NCBI RefSeq assembly: GCF_016745505.1
Contig: NZ_JAERUC010000196.1
Span: 58,501 to 122,500 of the forward strand
Reading direction: 5' to 3'
Source: Streptomyces silvae
Lineage (GTDB): Bacteria; Actinomycetota; Actinomycetes; Streptomycetales; Streptomycetaceae
DNA: 64,000 bases
The notes beneath the pieces were generated by a model. It made no database searches. It had not been told where the DNA came from and saw nothing but the letters and a program-made list of their open reading frames with translations. Shown here one piece after another: positions 7,610 through 15,862 of the stretch (position 1 is the first letter of the stretch; every line of letters starts with the position of its first letter). The translations under genes and the position numbers were made by a program.

Positions 7610-8902
7610 ATGAAGCTGGGGATCGGTATCGGATGGCGGCCTGAGATCGCGGACGCCGTCGAGGCTCTGCCGGGGATCGACTGGGTCGAGGCGGTCGCGG
7701 AGAACCTCTGCGCGGACCATCTCCCCGACTCCCTCGTGCGCCTCCGGGAGCGCGGGGTCACCGTCGTCCCGCACGGGGTCTCCCTCGGCCTGGGGGGCGC
7801 CGACCGGCCGGATCCCGGCCGCCTCGCGGGTCTGGCCGCACGGGCCGAACTTCTGGGCACGCCCCTGGTGACCGAGCACATCGCGTTCGTACGCGCCGGA
7901 GGGCCGCTCACCGCCTCGCCGGTCCTGGAGGCGGGCCACCTGCTGCCGGTGCCCCGCACCTGGGACGCCCTGGAGGCGCTGTGCGAGAACGTGCGGATCG
8001 CGCAGGACTCGCTGCCCGTGCCGCTGGCCCTGGAGAACATCGCCGCCCTGATCTCCTGGCCCGGCGAGGAGCTGACCGAGGGACAGTTCCTCGCGGAGCT
8101 GGTCGAGCGCACCGGCGTACGGCTGCTGATCGACGTCGCCAATCTGCACACCAACCACGTCAACCGCGGCGAGGACCCCGCGACCGCACTCGACGAACTG
8201 CCGGTGGAGGCCATCGCGTACGTCCATGTGGCGGGCGGCGTCGAGAAGGACGGCGTCTGGCACGACACGCACGCACACCCGGTGACGCGTCCGGTCCTGG
8301 ACGTGCTGGCCGAGCTCCGCTCCCGGGTGGACCCGCCTGGCGTCCTGCTGGAGCGCGACGACGACTTCCCGCCGGCCGACGAGCTGGCCGGTGAACTGAC
8401 CGCGATCCGCACCACCCTGGCCGCCGCGGCCCCCGCCTCCGGTGCTTCCCGGAACCCTGCGGCCCGGCCCCCGGAGCCGGGCGCGCGTCCGGCCGGGGCC
8501 CGCGACCGGACGGCCGTGGCGCAGACCGCGCTGCTCTCCGCGCTCGTGGCCGGCACCCCCGCGCCGGACGGCTTCGACCACCGGCGCCTGCGGGTGCAGA
8601 GCCGGGCCCTGGCGGCTAAGCGGGCCGATGTCGTCGCCAAGGTGGCGCCCGAGCTGCCCGGGATCCTCGGCGACGGCTACCGCCCGGCCTTCCTCGCGTA
8701 CGCCAGGAACCGGCCGATGTCCGCCGGTTACCGCCGCGACGCCCTGGACTTCGCCGAGCGGCTGCTCATCGAGGGCCGCCCGGCCGACGACGCCGCCCGG
8801 CGGAGGCTGACCCGCTGGTGGCAGGAGCGCGCGGCGGCGCGCCCGCCGCGCCGAGGTGCCCGCCTGGTCCACGCCGCCCGTACCGCCCTTCTCGGAAAGT
8901 GA
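7610..8902 (+). CDS. DUF692 multinuclear iron oxygenase (MNIO) with C-terminal extension
   Basis: A 430-residue protein; ATG 7610 follows a strong GGGGAGGGG ribosome site. Residues 1-270 form the DUF692 TIM barrel. Candidate metal ligands are His55, Glu89-His90 (LVTEH), Glu142-Asn143 (LENIA), Asp175-Asn178-His180 with His183, His206, H218-D219-x-H221-x-H223 and Glu248. MNIO enzymes (MbnB, TglH, BufB) use two or three irons to oxidise Cys in peptides. A Pro/Ala linker (about 272-300) leads to a helical domain (300-430) that I do not recognise firmly; from memory it resembles the C-terminal domain of the S. coelicolor SCO6045 protein. Seven bases separate it from the Cys-rich membrane protein gene, indicating an operon. 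Confidence 0.88.
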   Translation: MKLGIGIGWRPEIADAVEALPGIDWVEAVAENLCADHLPDSLVRLRERGVTVVPHGVSLGLGGADRPDPGRLAGLAARAELLGTPLVTEHIAFVRAGGPLTASPVLEAGHLLPVPRTWDALEALCENVRIAQDSLPVPLALENIAALISWPGEELTEGQFLAELVERTGVRLLIDVANLHTNHVNRGEDPATALDELPVEAIAYVHVAGGVEKDGVWHDTHAHPVTRPVLDVLAELRSRVDPPGVLLERDDDFPPADELAGELTAIRTTLAAAAPASGASRNPAARPPEPGARPAGARDRTAVAQTALLSALVAGTPAPDGFDHRRLRVQSRALAAKRADVVAKVAPELPGILGDGYRPAFLAYARNRPMSAGYRRDALDFAERLLIEGRPADDAARRRLTRWWQERAAARPPRRGARLVHAARTALLGK

Positions 8903-8909
8903 CCCCGCG

Positions 8910-9923
8910 ATGAACGCTCTCGCCCTTCTGCTGACCGTGGCCGTGGCCGTGGCCTGCACGCTCCTCATCGTCGCGACGCAGCGCGCCCGGCGGCGGGGCG
9001 ACGACACCGCCGCGTATGTGCACGACCTCTCCGAGGCGGCCTTTCTCAGCGGTGGACCGGCCCGGGTCGTGGACACCGCGCTGACCCGTATGCACGCGGA
9101 CGGGCGGCTGGCCGTCGGCGGTCCCGGCATCGTCGCGGTCCAGCGGGACGAGGCCCGTGACGCCGTGGAGCGCGCCGTGCTCCAGGAGCTGGCAGGCGCC
9201 CCGAGCGGAGCCCTGCACACCCTGCGGGAGGCGGTGATGCGCCATCCCGCGGTGCAGGAGATCGGTGACGGGCTCGCGGCCCGCGGGCTGCTCGTCGCGC
9301 CGGGCGAGAGCCGGACCCGGCGCTCCTGGGGGCTCGTGCTGGGTATCTGGTGCATCCTGGGGTTCCCGGGCGCCATCGTGGTGACGGTCGTGCAGTACGC
9401 CACGCTCGACGCGTACGCGGACCTGCCGTTCCCCTTCGTGGTGAAGATGCTGCCCGCGATCGTGGCCGGCTCGGTGGTCGGCCTGGTCACCGCCGCGTCC
9501 GCCCGGACTCGGCTCACCCGGTCGGGGCGCAGGGCCGCCGACGGCTACCGGGCGGCCAACGCCCATCTGACCGACCCCGCCCACCTGGTGGCCACCCGGG
9601 GGCTGTCCGCGCTTCCCGACGCGGAGCTCCAGGCGCAGTTGGTGGCCGCCGCCCGGCAACGGCCCGCCGGGCGCCGCTCCTCGGCGTCCACCAGCTCGGC
9701 CGCCACGGCGGCAGTGCTCACGCCGGTGGTGTGGTGCGCCGGGGCGAGTCCCGGCGGCGGGAGCTGCGGCGGATCCAGCGGCGGGGGCGGCGACTCGGGC
9801 TCCGGGTCCGCGTGCAGCTCGGGGTCGAGCTGCGGCAGCAGCGGCTCCAGCTGTGGGGGCGGATCGAGCTGCAGCAGCGGCTCCAGTTGCGGCGGCGGCT
9901 CCAGCTGCGGCAGCAGTTCCTGA
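8910..9923 (+). CDS. TIGR04222-type membrane protein with Cys-rich repeat tail
   Basis: A 337-residue protein starting at ATG 8910. A membrane segment at 1-22 is followed by a conserved region with AFLSGGPARVVDTALTRMH (44-62), then two hydrophobic segments (about 140-162 and 178-197). From about residue 276 to the end it is almost only Gly, Ser and Cys, with Cys at 276, 286, 302, 308, 315, 321, 327 and 333; the last six are spaced 6 or 7 residues apart. The TIGR04222 family is known for low-complexity tails, and its function is unknown. Immediate coupling to an MNIO enzyme suggests the tail cysteines are its substrate (inference). A structural or metal-binding tail without modification is the alternative. 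Confidence 0.85.
   Translation: MNALALLLTVAVAVACTLLIVATQRARRRGDDTAAYVHDLSEAAFLSGGPARVVDTALTRMHADGRLAVGGPGIVAVQRDEARDAVERAVLQELAGAPSGALHTLREAVMRHPAVQEIGDGLAARGLLVAPGESRTRRSWGLVLGIWCILGFPGAIVVTVVQYATLDAYADLPFPFVVKMLPAIVAGSVVGLVTAASARTRLTRSGRRAADGYRAANAHLTDPAHLVATRGLSALPDAELQAQLVAAARQRPAGRRSSASTSSAATAAVLTPVVWCAGASPGGGSCGGSSGGGGDSGSGSACSSGSSCGSSGSSCGGGSSCSSGSSCGGGSSCGSSS
9735..9923 (+). repeat. Gly/Ser/Cys hexad repeat region
   Basis: The 3' end of the membrane protein gene is a degenerate tandem array of about 18 bases per unit encoding CxxGSS-like hexads. The units share the core agc-tgc-ggc or agc-agc-ggc. It lies wholly within the coding frame and ends at the stop codon. Confidence 0.7.
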
Positions 9924-10041
9924 GAGCGCGCGGGACGGCAGGCATACGGATTCAGCCACCGGTGACCGTCCGTGACCGATCTTGGTCCATATGGTGAACA
10001 CGGCATGGCGCTCCCATGCCGGTTTCGCATAGAACTCGGCC

Positions 10042-10818
10042 ATGCTCTGGGTCCTGCTTCTTCTGGTCGCGTGGGGCGCGGCCGCCGTCTCCTGCATCCG
10101 GCTCTGCCTCGTCACCGCGGGTGCGGCCCCCCTGCCGTCCGGCGCCGCGCGGGCACTGGTCTCCCCCGAACTCAACCTGTACGAGACGGCGTTCCTGGCC
10201 GGCGGCCCGCAGCGGGTGGCCGATCTGGCGCTGGTCTCCATGCATCTGCGGCACCGGCTGCTGCTGGCCCGCACCGGCTGGGCGACGGTGGTCGACCCGG
10301 AGGGCCGGGACGAGGTCGAGCGCACCGTGATCCGCGCGATCGGCCCGGAGGGACAGTCCCGGATAGCCCCGATACGGGCCGCTGCGGCGGCTGCCGACGC
10401 CGTACGCTCCCTCGCCGACCGCCTGGTGGCCGCGGGGCTCGCCGTACCCCACGGGACCCGTACGGACCTGGAGTCGGCGGCCCGTGCCGTACGGGGCGCG
10501 GCGGTGCTGGTGGTGGTCCTGGCGGCGACCGCCATGCTGATGCCAGGTCAGGAGACGGGCTACGCGGGCCCGGTGGCCGCCTGGTTCGGGCTGCCGCTCG
10601 TCCTGACGCTGGGCTGCCTGGCCATCGCGCGCGTGGAGAACCACCCGTACAGCCCGTGGGCCTCCCCGTCCGGACAGCGCTGGCTGGACTCGCTGCCGGC
10701 CCCGGTGCGCGGTGCGGACCGCGATCTGCTGGCGGCGGTGGCGGTGCGGGGCGTGGGGGCCCTGGAGGACCCGGACCTGAGAGCGGCCCTGCTGAGCGGG
10801 GCGCGGGCGGCCGGCTGA
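10042..10818 (+). CDS. TIGR04222-type membrane protein without Cys tail
   Basis: A 258-residue paralogue of the upstream protein. It has an N-terminal membrane segment (2-24), the matching motif AFLAGGPQRVADLALVSMH (50-68) and a hydrophobic region at 151-197. It ends without any Gly/Ser/Cys tail, so only the membrane scaffold is kept. It lies 118 bases after the tailed paralogue, in the same orientation, and is followed by a very strong hairpin. Possible roles are a partner or docking subunit for the tailed protein; this is inference. Confidence 0.8.
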   Translation: MLWVLLLLVAWGAAAVSCIRLCLVTAGAAPLPSGAARALVSPELNLYETAFLAGGPQRVADLALVSMHLRHRLLLARTGWATVVDPEGRDEVERTVIRAIGPEGQSRIAPIRAAAAAADAVRSLADRLVAAGLAVPHGTRTDLESAARAVRGAAVLVVVLAATAMLMPGQETGYAGPVAAWFGLPLVLTLGCLAIARVENHPYSPWASPSGQRWLDSLPAPVRGADRDLLAAVAVRGVGALEDPDLRAALLSGARAAG

Positions 10819-10836
10819 CCCGCCGGACCGGAGGCC

Positions 10837-10883
10837 GCGCAGCACGGAGGGCCGCCCCGTCGGGGCGGCCCTCCGTGCTGCGC
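10837..10883. terminator. long perfect terminator hairpin
   Basis: A perfect 23-bp inverted repeat (10837-10859 with 10861-10883) separated by one base, just after the second TIGR04222 gene. It lies between convergent units and probably stops transcription from both sides. The remaining non-coding bases to 11101 hold nothing I can support. Confidence 0.8.
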
Positions 10884-11101
10884 TATCCAGTTGTGCGGCC
10901 CGGGACACATCGGCCTGACCGGCGAGGAGCGGCGGCCCGCGGAGAGGAATGGCTGACTCCCCCGCGGATCACGACAGTTCGCCGGCCGTCGGCCGATGTG
11001 CACCCGGCACCGGGACCCGGTGTCGCTGGAACGACGGGCGGCGTCACACGCGCCGTTGCCCGCCAACTGATCTTCCGGGTCGGGATGACCGGAAACGCTG
11101 G

Positions 11102-11815
11102 CTATGCGAGTCCGGTCACCAATTCTGCGACGGACTTCCTGCGTCCGGTGTAGAACGGCACCTCTTCACGGACGTGGAGCCGTGCCTCGGAGGCCCGCAG
11201 GTGACGCATGAGGTCGACGATGCGGTACAGCTCGTCGGCCTCGAAGGCCAGCACCCACTCGTAGTCCCCCAGCGAGAAGGAGGCCACGGTGTTGGCCCGC
11301 ACGTCGGGGTAACCGCGGGCCATCTTGCCGTGGTCCGCGAGCATGCGGCGGCGGTCCTCGTCGGGCAGCAGGTACCAGTCGTAGCTGCGTACGAAGGGGT
11401 ACACGCTGATGTAGTCGCGCGGGGTCTCGTCGGCCAGGAAGGCCGGCACGTGCGACTTGTTGAACTCGGCGGGGCGGTGCAGCGCCATGTTCGACCAGAC
11501 CGGCTCGAGTGCGCGGCCCAGCTTGGTGCGCCGGAAGAGGTTGTACGCCTCCTGGAGCTCGTCGGACGTCTCGGCGTGCCACCAGATCATCAGATCGGCG
11601 TCGGCCCGGAGGCCGGACACGTCGTAGGTGCCACGGACCGTGATGTCCTTGGCCCCGAGCTGGTCGAACAGCTCCTGGACCTCGTCGGCGTAACCGGCGC
11701 GGTCCACGGGCAGGACGTCCTTCAGCCTGAAGACGGACCACAGGGTGTAGCGGATGACCTCGTTGAGGTCCTTGGCCTTCTTGCCTGCGTTCGGAAGCTT
11801 TTCTGGCGCACTCAT
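11102..11815 (-). CDS. hemQ: coproheme decarboxylase (HemQ/ChdC)
   Basis: A 237-residue protein of the chlorite-dismutase fold. Tyr139 in the run YISVYPFVRS matches the catalytic tyrosine of actinobacterial coproheme decarboxylases, and His162 in ADHGK matches the proximal heme ligand. It decarboxylates the two propionates of coproheme to give heme b with H2O2, the last step of the coproporphyrin-dependent pathway. It starts 4 bases after the hemG stop, so the two genes form an operon. Confidence 0.93.
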   Translation of the reverse strand: MSAPEKLPNAGKKAKDLNEVIRYTLWSVFRLKDVLPVDRAGYADEVQELFDQLGAKDITVRGTYDVSGLRADADLMIWWHAETSDELQEAYNLFRRTKLGRALEPVWSNMALHRPAEFNKSHVPAFLADETPRDYISVYPFVRSYDWYLLPDEDRRRMLADHGKMARGYPDVRANTVASFSLGDYEWVLAFEADELYRIVDLMRHLRASEARLHVREEVPFYTGRRKSVAELVTGLA

Positions 11816-11819
11816 ACGG

Positions 11820-13307
11820 CTATTGTCCCGCCTCGCTCCCGGTGCCCCGAACCCGGGTCGGCGTGTTGTCGATCTCCCCCGCGCCCGCGCCCGTCAGGTC
11901 GTGGACGATCTCGTCCGCGGCGCGGTGCGCGCTCGCGATGCAGGCGGGGATCCCGACGCCGTCGTACACCGCTCCGCAGACCCGCAGACCCGGCAGCTTG
12001 GCGACCTCCTCGCGGATCCGCGCGACCCGGGTGAGGTGGCCGACCGGGTACTGGGGCAGCCCGCCGATCCACCGGGTGACCTGCGTGTCCACGGGCCGGG
12101 CCGTCAGTCCGGCCGCGTCGGCGAGGTCGCCCAGGGACGCGGCGACGAGCTCGGAGTCCTCACGGTGCAGGTGCTCCTCCTCGCCGTAGCGGCCGAGGGA
12201 GGTGCGCAGCACGAAGAGGTCGGGGGCCGCGTCGGCGACCCACCGCCACTTGTTGCTGGAGAAGGTGGCGGCCTTGATCCTGCGGCCGTCGACGGGCGGC
12301 ACGAGGAAGCCGGAACGCCCCTGGAGCGCCGCGTTCCCCTCGATGTCGGAGCGCCGGAAGGCCATGGTGACCAGGGCCATCGAGGCGTACTCGACGGCGG
12401 CCAGCTCGACCGAGGCGGCCGGGCACTCGGCGGCGAGCAGCGTCGACGCGGACCAGGCGGGGGTGGCCAGCACGAGGGCGTCGGCGGCGATCACCCCGCT
12501 GTCGGTGCGCACGTCCCAGCCCCCGGCGGTGCGGGTCAGGCCGAGCACCGGGGTCTCCATGAGGATCTCGGCGCCCCCGGCCCGTACGGCGTCGGCCACG
12601 GCGCCCGGCAGGGTGCCGATGCCCCCCTCCAGGCCCTGGAAGACCGGGCCGGTCCGCTGCCGGGCCGCGGCCCTCTCCTGGATGCGCCGGACGCCGTCGA
12701 GGAGCGGGCCGCCCTCCTTCACGGCCTCGAAGAGCTGGGGCACGGCGGCGCGCATCGAGATCCGGTAGGCGTCCCCGGCGTACACCCCGCCGAGCAGCGG
12801 CTCCACGAGCCGGTCGACGACCTCGCGGCCGAGCCGGTCGGCGACGTAACTGCCGACCGCGACGTCGTCGCCGACGGCGGTCGGGGTGAGGTCGCGCTCC
12901 TCGGCGATCCTGGCCAGGCCCTCGGGCGAGAGCACCCCGCTGAGCGCCGACGGATCGCCCGGTACGCCCATCACATGGCCCTTGGGCATGGGGCGCAGGG
13001 CGTCGCGGGTCCAGACCGAGGCGGTGGCGGTGGCGGGCGGCTGGAGCCGGCCGCCGAGCCCGGCCGCGGTGGCCAGCTCGACCCCTTCGGTCCGGCGCGC
13101 GAGCATCGACTCGGCACCGAGGTCGACCTGGGTGCCCGCGATCTCGCCGGTCATCAGCTTGCCGCCGAGCCGCTCGGTCGCCTCCAGGACGGTGACCCGG
13201 AGGCCGGAGGCCAACAGCCGGTGCGCGGCGGCGAGTCCGGCGATGCCGCCGCCGATGACGACGGCGTGGCCCGTACGTGTGGTGTCGCGCTGAAGAGAAC
13301 GCTGCAT
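11820..13307 (-). CDS. hemG: coproporphyrinogen III / protoporphyrinogen oxidase (HemY/CgoX type)
   Basis: A 495-residue FAD enzyme. The dinucleotide-binding motif GGGIAG (residues 19-24) is followed by an acidic strand end (VLEA) and RLGGK, as in the flavin amine oxidase superfamily. Given the neighbouring hemQ, the expected substrate in actinobacteria is coproporphyrinogen III. Streptomyces annotations call this gene hemG or hemY; cgoX is the functional name. It is the first gene of the hemG-hemQ operon and diverges from the DUF4349 gene. Confidence 0.9.
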   Translation of the reverse strand: MQRSLQRDTTRTGHAVVIGGGIAGLAAAHRLLASGLRVTVLEATERLGGKLMTGEIAGTQVDLGAESMLARRTEGVELATAAGLGGRLQPPATATASVWTRDALRPMPKGHVMGVPGDPSALSGVLSPEGLARIAEERDLTPTAVGDDVAVGSYVADRLGREVVDRLVEPLLGGVYAGDAYRISMRAAVPQLFEAVKEGGPLLDGVRRIQERAAARQRTGPVFQGLEGGIGTLPGAVADAVRAGGAEILMETPVLGLTRTAGGWDVRTDSGVIAADALVLATPAWSASTLLAAECPAASVELAAVEYASMALVTMAFRRSDIEGNAALQGRSGFLVPPVDGRRIKAATFSSNKWRWVADAAPDLFVLRTSLGRYGEEEHLHREDSELVAASLGDLADAAGLTARPVDTQVTRWIGGLPQYPVGHLTRVARIREEVAKLPGLRVCGAVYDGVGIPACIASAHRAADEIVHDLTGAGAGEIDNTPTRVRGTGSEAGQ

Positions 13308-13433
13308 GGGTCCACTCTCTCAAACCCGTCCCGAGTCCCGAACGTGACCGCTTCGAAACCCCTGGCGGGAAACCCGCGCACGGGTCGCGTACGTCGAACC
13401 GGCACCATCGACAACGGCCCTGGGGGGACGCTC

Positions 13434-14417
13434 ATGCATTTCGACCGGCACACGGACAGTCATCCACCCGCTCACACCCGCCGCCGCTCACGCGTGCCGG
13501 CGGCCGCCGGACTTCTCGTGGTGCTCCTGGCCACCGGTGCGTGCGGCGGTGCCTCCGACAGCGGCGGGGAGGGGTTCAGGTCGGCGGCCGACAGCAAGGC
13601 GGGCCCGGCGCCCGGCGCCGGAGCCGGGGAGGCGGCGCCGAAGCCGGCCGCCGGCGCGTCCTCGGCGCCCGACCCGGGCTCCACGATCGCGGTCCACGTC
13701 ATTCGCACGGCCACCCTGGCCATCGAGGTCAGGAGCGTGCCGAAGGCTGTCGCGGCGGCCCGGAGCACCGCGGAGGACGCCGGCGGACTCGTGGCGGACG
13801 AGACCACGGAACGGGTCGACGACACCCACGACATGTCCCGTCTCGTGCTGCGCGTGCCGCAGGCCCGGTACGACGAGGTGCTGCGCGGCCTCACCGGGTC
13901 GGGGAAGCTGCTGTCCCGCACGTCGAACGCGAAGGACGTCACCGGTCAGGTCGTCGACGTCGAGAGCCGGATCGCGACGCAGCGGGCGAGCGTCGCGAGG
14001 GTCCGCGACCTGATGGAGAAGGCCGAGAAGCTCACCGACGTGGTGACGCTGGAGGGCGAACTCAGCAGCCGCCAGGCGGACCTGGAGTCGCTGCTCGCCC
14101 AGCAGGCGTCGCTGAAGGACCGTACGACGCTGGCGACCGTCACGCTCGAACTCAGCGAACCCGAGGGCAGGGGCGACGGGTCCGAGGAGGAGGGCACCGG
14201 CTTCCTCGACGCGCTGCGCGGAGGCTGGGACGCGTTCGTGACGATGCTGCGGTGGATCGCGGTGGCGGTCGGTGCCACGGCGCCGTTCCTGGCCGCGGCG
14301 GCCCTCCTGGTGCTGCTGTGGCGGCTGTTGCGCGGCCGGCTGCCCCGGCGCCGTACGACGCCGTCCAGGCGGGTCCCCGAGGCCCCGGAGGCTCCGGAGC
14401 CCCCGCCGGCCGCGTAG
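13434..14417 (+). CDS. DUF4349 lipoprotein
   Basis: A 327-residue protein. A hydrophobic stretch (about 25-36) ends in the lipobox TGAC, followed by a Gly/Ala/Pro linker. The DUF4349 domain (about 80-245) includes a coiled-coil stretch of heptads around residues 180-230 (VARVRDLMEKAEKLTDVV). One membrane segment lies at about 262-300, with a basic Arg/Pro-rich C terminus. The family has no assigned function. ATG 13434 keeps the signal; 126 bases separate it from the divergent hemG start. Confidence 0.85.
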   Translation: MHFDRHTDSHPPAHTRRRSRVPAAAGLLVVLLATGACGGASDSGGEGFRSAADSKAGPAPGAGAGEAAPKPAAGASSAPDPGSTIAVHVIRTATLAIEVRSVPKAVAAARSTAEDAGGLVADETTERVDDTHDMSRLVLRVPQARYDEVLRGLTGSGKLLSRTSNAKDVTGQVVDVESRIATQRASVARVRDLMEKAEKLTDVVTLEGELSSRQADLESLLAQQASLKDRTTLATVTLELSEPEGRGDGSEEEGTGFLDALRGGWDAFVTMLRWIAVAVGATAPFLAAAALLVLLWRLLRGRLPRRRTTPSRRVPEAPEAPEPPPAA

Positions 14418-14467
14418 GAGCCGTAGCGTGGGCCCCTGACCTGTAGGTGACGGCGAAGGGACCCGGC

Positions 14468-15847
14468 ATGGCGGCGGAGCGACTGGTGGTCGTCGGAGGC
14501 GACGCGGCGGGCATGTCCGCCGCGTCGCAGGCCCGCAGGCTGAAGGGGCCGGACGCGATGAGCATCATCGCCTTCGAACGGGGCGACTTCACGTCGTACT
14601 CCGCCTGCGGCATCCCGTACTGGGTGAGCGGCGACGTCGAGGGTCCGGACGCCCTCGTCGCCCGGACGCCCGAGGAGCACCGGGCCCGCTCGATCGATCT
14701 GCGCACCCGCACCGAGGTGACGGAGATCGACGTCGCCGGGCACCGGGTGCGGGCGCTGGACCGTGACAGCGGCGAGACGTACTGGACGGGCTACGACAAG
14801 CTGGTGATCGCCACGGGCGCGCGGCCGGTGCGCCCCGATCTGCCCGGGATCGACGCCCCGGGCGTCCACGGGGTGCAGACCCTGGGCGACGGACAGGCGC
14901 TCCTGGAGTCGCTGGAACGGGCCCCGGGGCGCCGGGCGGTCGTCGTCGGCGCGGGCTACATCGGCGTCGAGATGGCCGAGGCGATGCTGAAGCGCGGCTT
15001 CGAGGTGACGGTGCTCAACCGCGGCGCGCAGCCGATGGCGACGCTCGACCCGGACATGGGGCAGCTGGTCCACGAGGCGATGGACGGGCTGGGCATCACC
15101 ACCGTCAACGGCGCCGAGGTGACCCGGATCGACACCGGCGACGACGGCCGGGTCACGGGGGTCGTCACCGAGGGGGGCACCTACCCGGCGGACGTCGTCG
15201 TGCTCGGTATCGGCGTCGAGCCGGAGACGGGGCTGGCCCGTGAGGCCGGTCTGCCGCTGGGGCCGCACGGCGGCCTGCTGACGGACCTGTCGATGCGGGT
15301 CGTGGGGCAGGACGGCATCTGGGCGGGCGGGGACTGCGTGGAGGTCCTGGACCTGGTCGCCGGCCGCACCCGGCACATCGCGCTGGGCACCCACGCCAAC
15401 AAGCACGGCCAGATCATCGGGTCCAACGTCGGCGGCGGGTACGGCACGTTCCCCGGCGTGGTCGGTACGGCGGTGAGCAAGGTCTGCGACCTGGAGATCG
15501 CCAGGACGGGGCTGCGCGAGAAGGACGCCCGCGCGGTGGGCCTGCGCTACGTCACGGCGACGATCGAGTCGACGGGCCGCGCCGGCTACTACCCGGGGGC
15601 GAAGCCGATGACGGTGAAGATGCTCGCGGAGTTCCGGACGGGCCGGCTGCTGGGGGTGCAGATCGTCGGCCGTGAGGGGGCGGCGAAGCGTGTGGACGTC
15701 GCGGCGGTGGCGCTCACCGCCGGGATGACGGTGGAGGCCATGACGGCCCTCGACCTCGGCTACGCCCCGCCGTTCTCCCCGGTCTGGGACCCGGTCCTGG
15801 TCGCCGCCCGCAAGGCCGTGTCGGCGGTGCGGGCGGCGGGGAGCTGA
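14468..15847 (+). CDS. FAD-dependent pyridine nucleotide-disulfide oxidoreductase (CoA-disulfide reductase-like)
   Basis: A 459-residue protein. FAD motif GGDAAGMSAA (10-19) precedes the run SYSACGIPY with Cys47, the single redox cysteine position used by CoA-disulfide reductase and NADH oxidase. An NAD motif VVGAGYIGVEMAEA follows mid-protein, and the dimerisation domain is at the C terminus. There is no rhodanese domain. It probably reduces a low-molecular-weight disulfide or persulfide with NAD(P)H; the true substrate is unknown. ATG 14468 is preferred over the upstream GTG at 14447. It converges on hemE with 15 bases between stops. Confidence 0.85.
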   Translation: MAAERLVVVGGDAAGMSAASQARRLKGPDAMSIIAFERGDFTSYSACGIPYWVSGDVEGPDALVARTPEEHRARSIDLRTRTEVTEIDVAGHRVRALDRDSGETYWTGYDKLVIATGARPVRPDLPGIDAPGVHGVQTLGDGQALLESLERAPGRRAVVVGAGYIGVEMAEAMLKRGFEVTVLNRGAQPMATLDPDMGQLVHEAMDGLGITTVNGAEVTRIDTGDDGRVTGVVTEGGTYPADVVVLGIGVEPETGLAREAGLPLGPHGGLLTDLSMRVVGQDGIWAGGDCVEVLDLVAGRTRHIALGTHANKHGQIIGSNVGGGYGTFPGVVGTAVSKVCDLEIARTGLREKDARAVGLRYVTATIESTGRAGYYPGAKPMTVKMLAEFRTGRLLGVQIVGREGAAKRVDVAAVALTAGMTVEAMTALDLGYAPPFSPVWDPVLVAARKAVSAVRAAGS

Positions 15848-15862
15848 CCGGCGGGCGGCCGG

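Noticed and set aside
9735..9923. CRISPR-like or satellite repeat
   Set aside because: The units are short and degenerate, follow codon boundaries, and lie fully within a coding frame, so this is a protein repeat.
11754..13433. Long upstream extension of the DUF4349 frame through the hemG region
   Set aside because: It is antisense to hemG and hemQ. The lipoprotein signal begins at ATG 13434, so the earlier part is a shadow.
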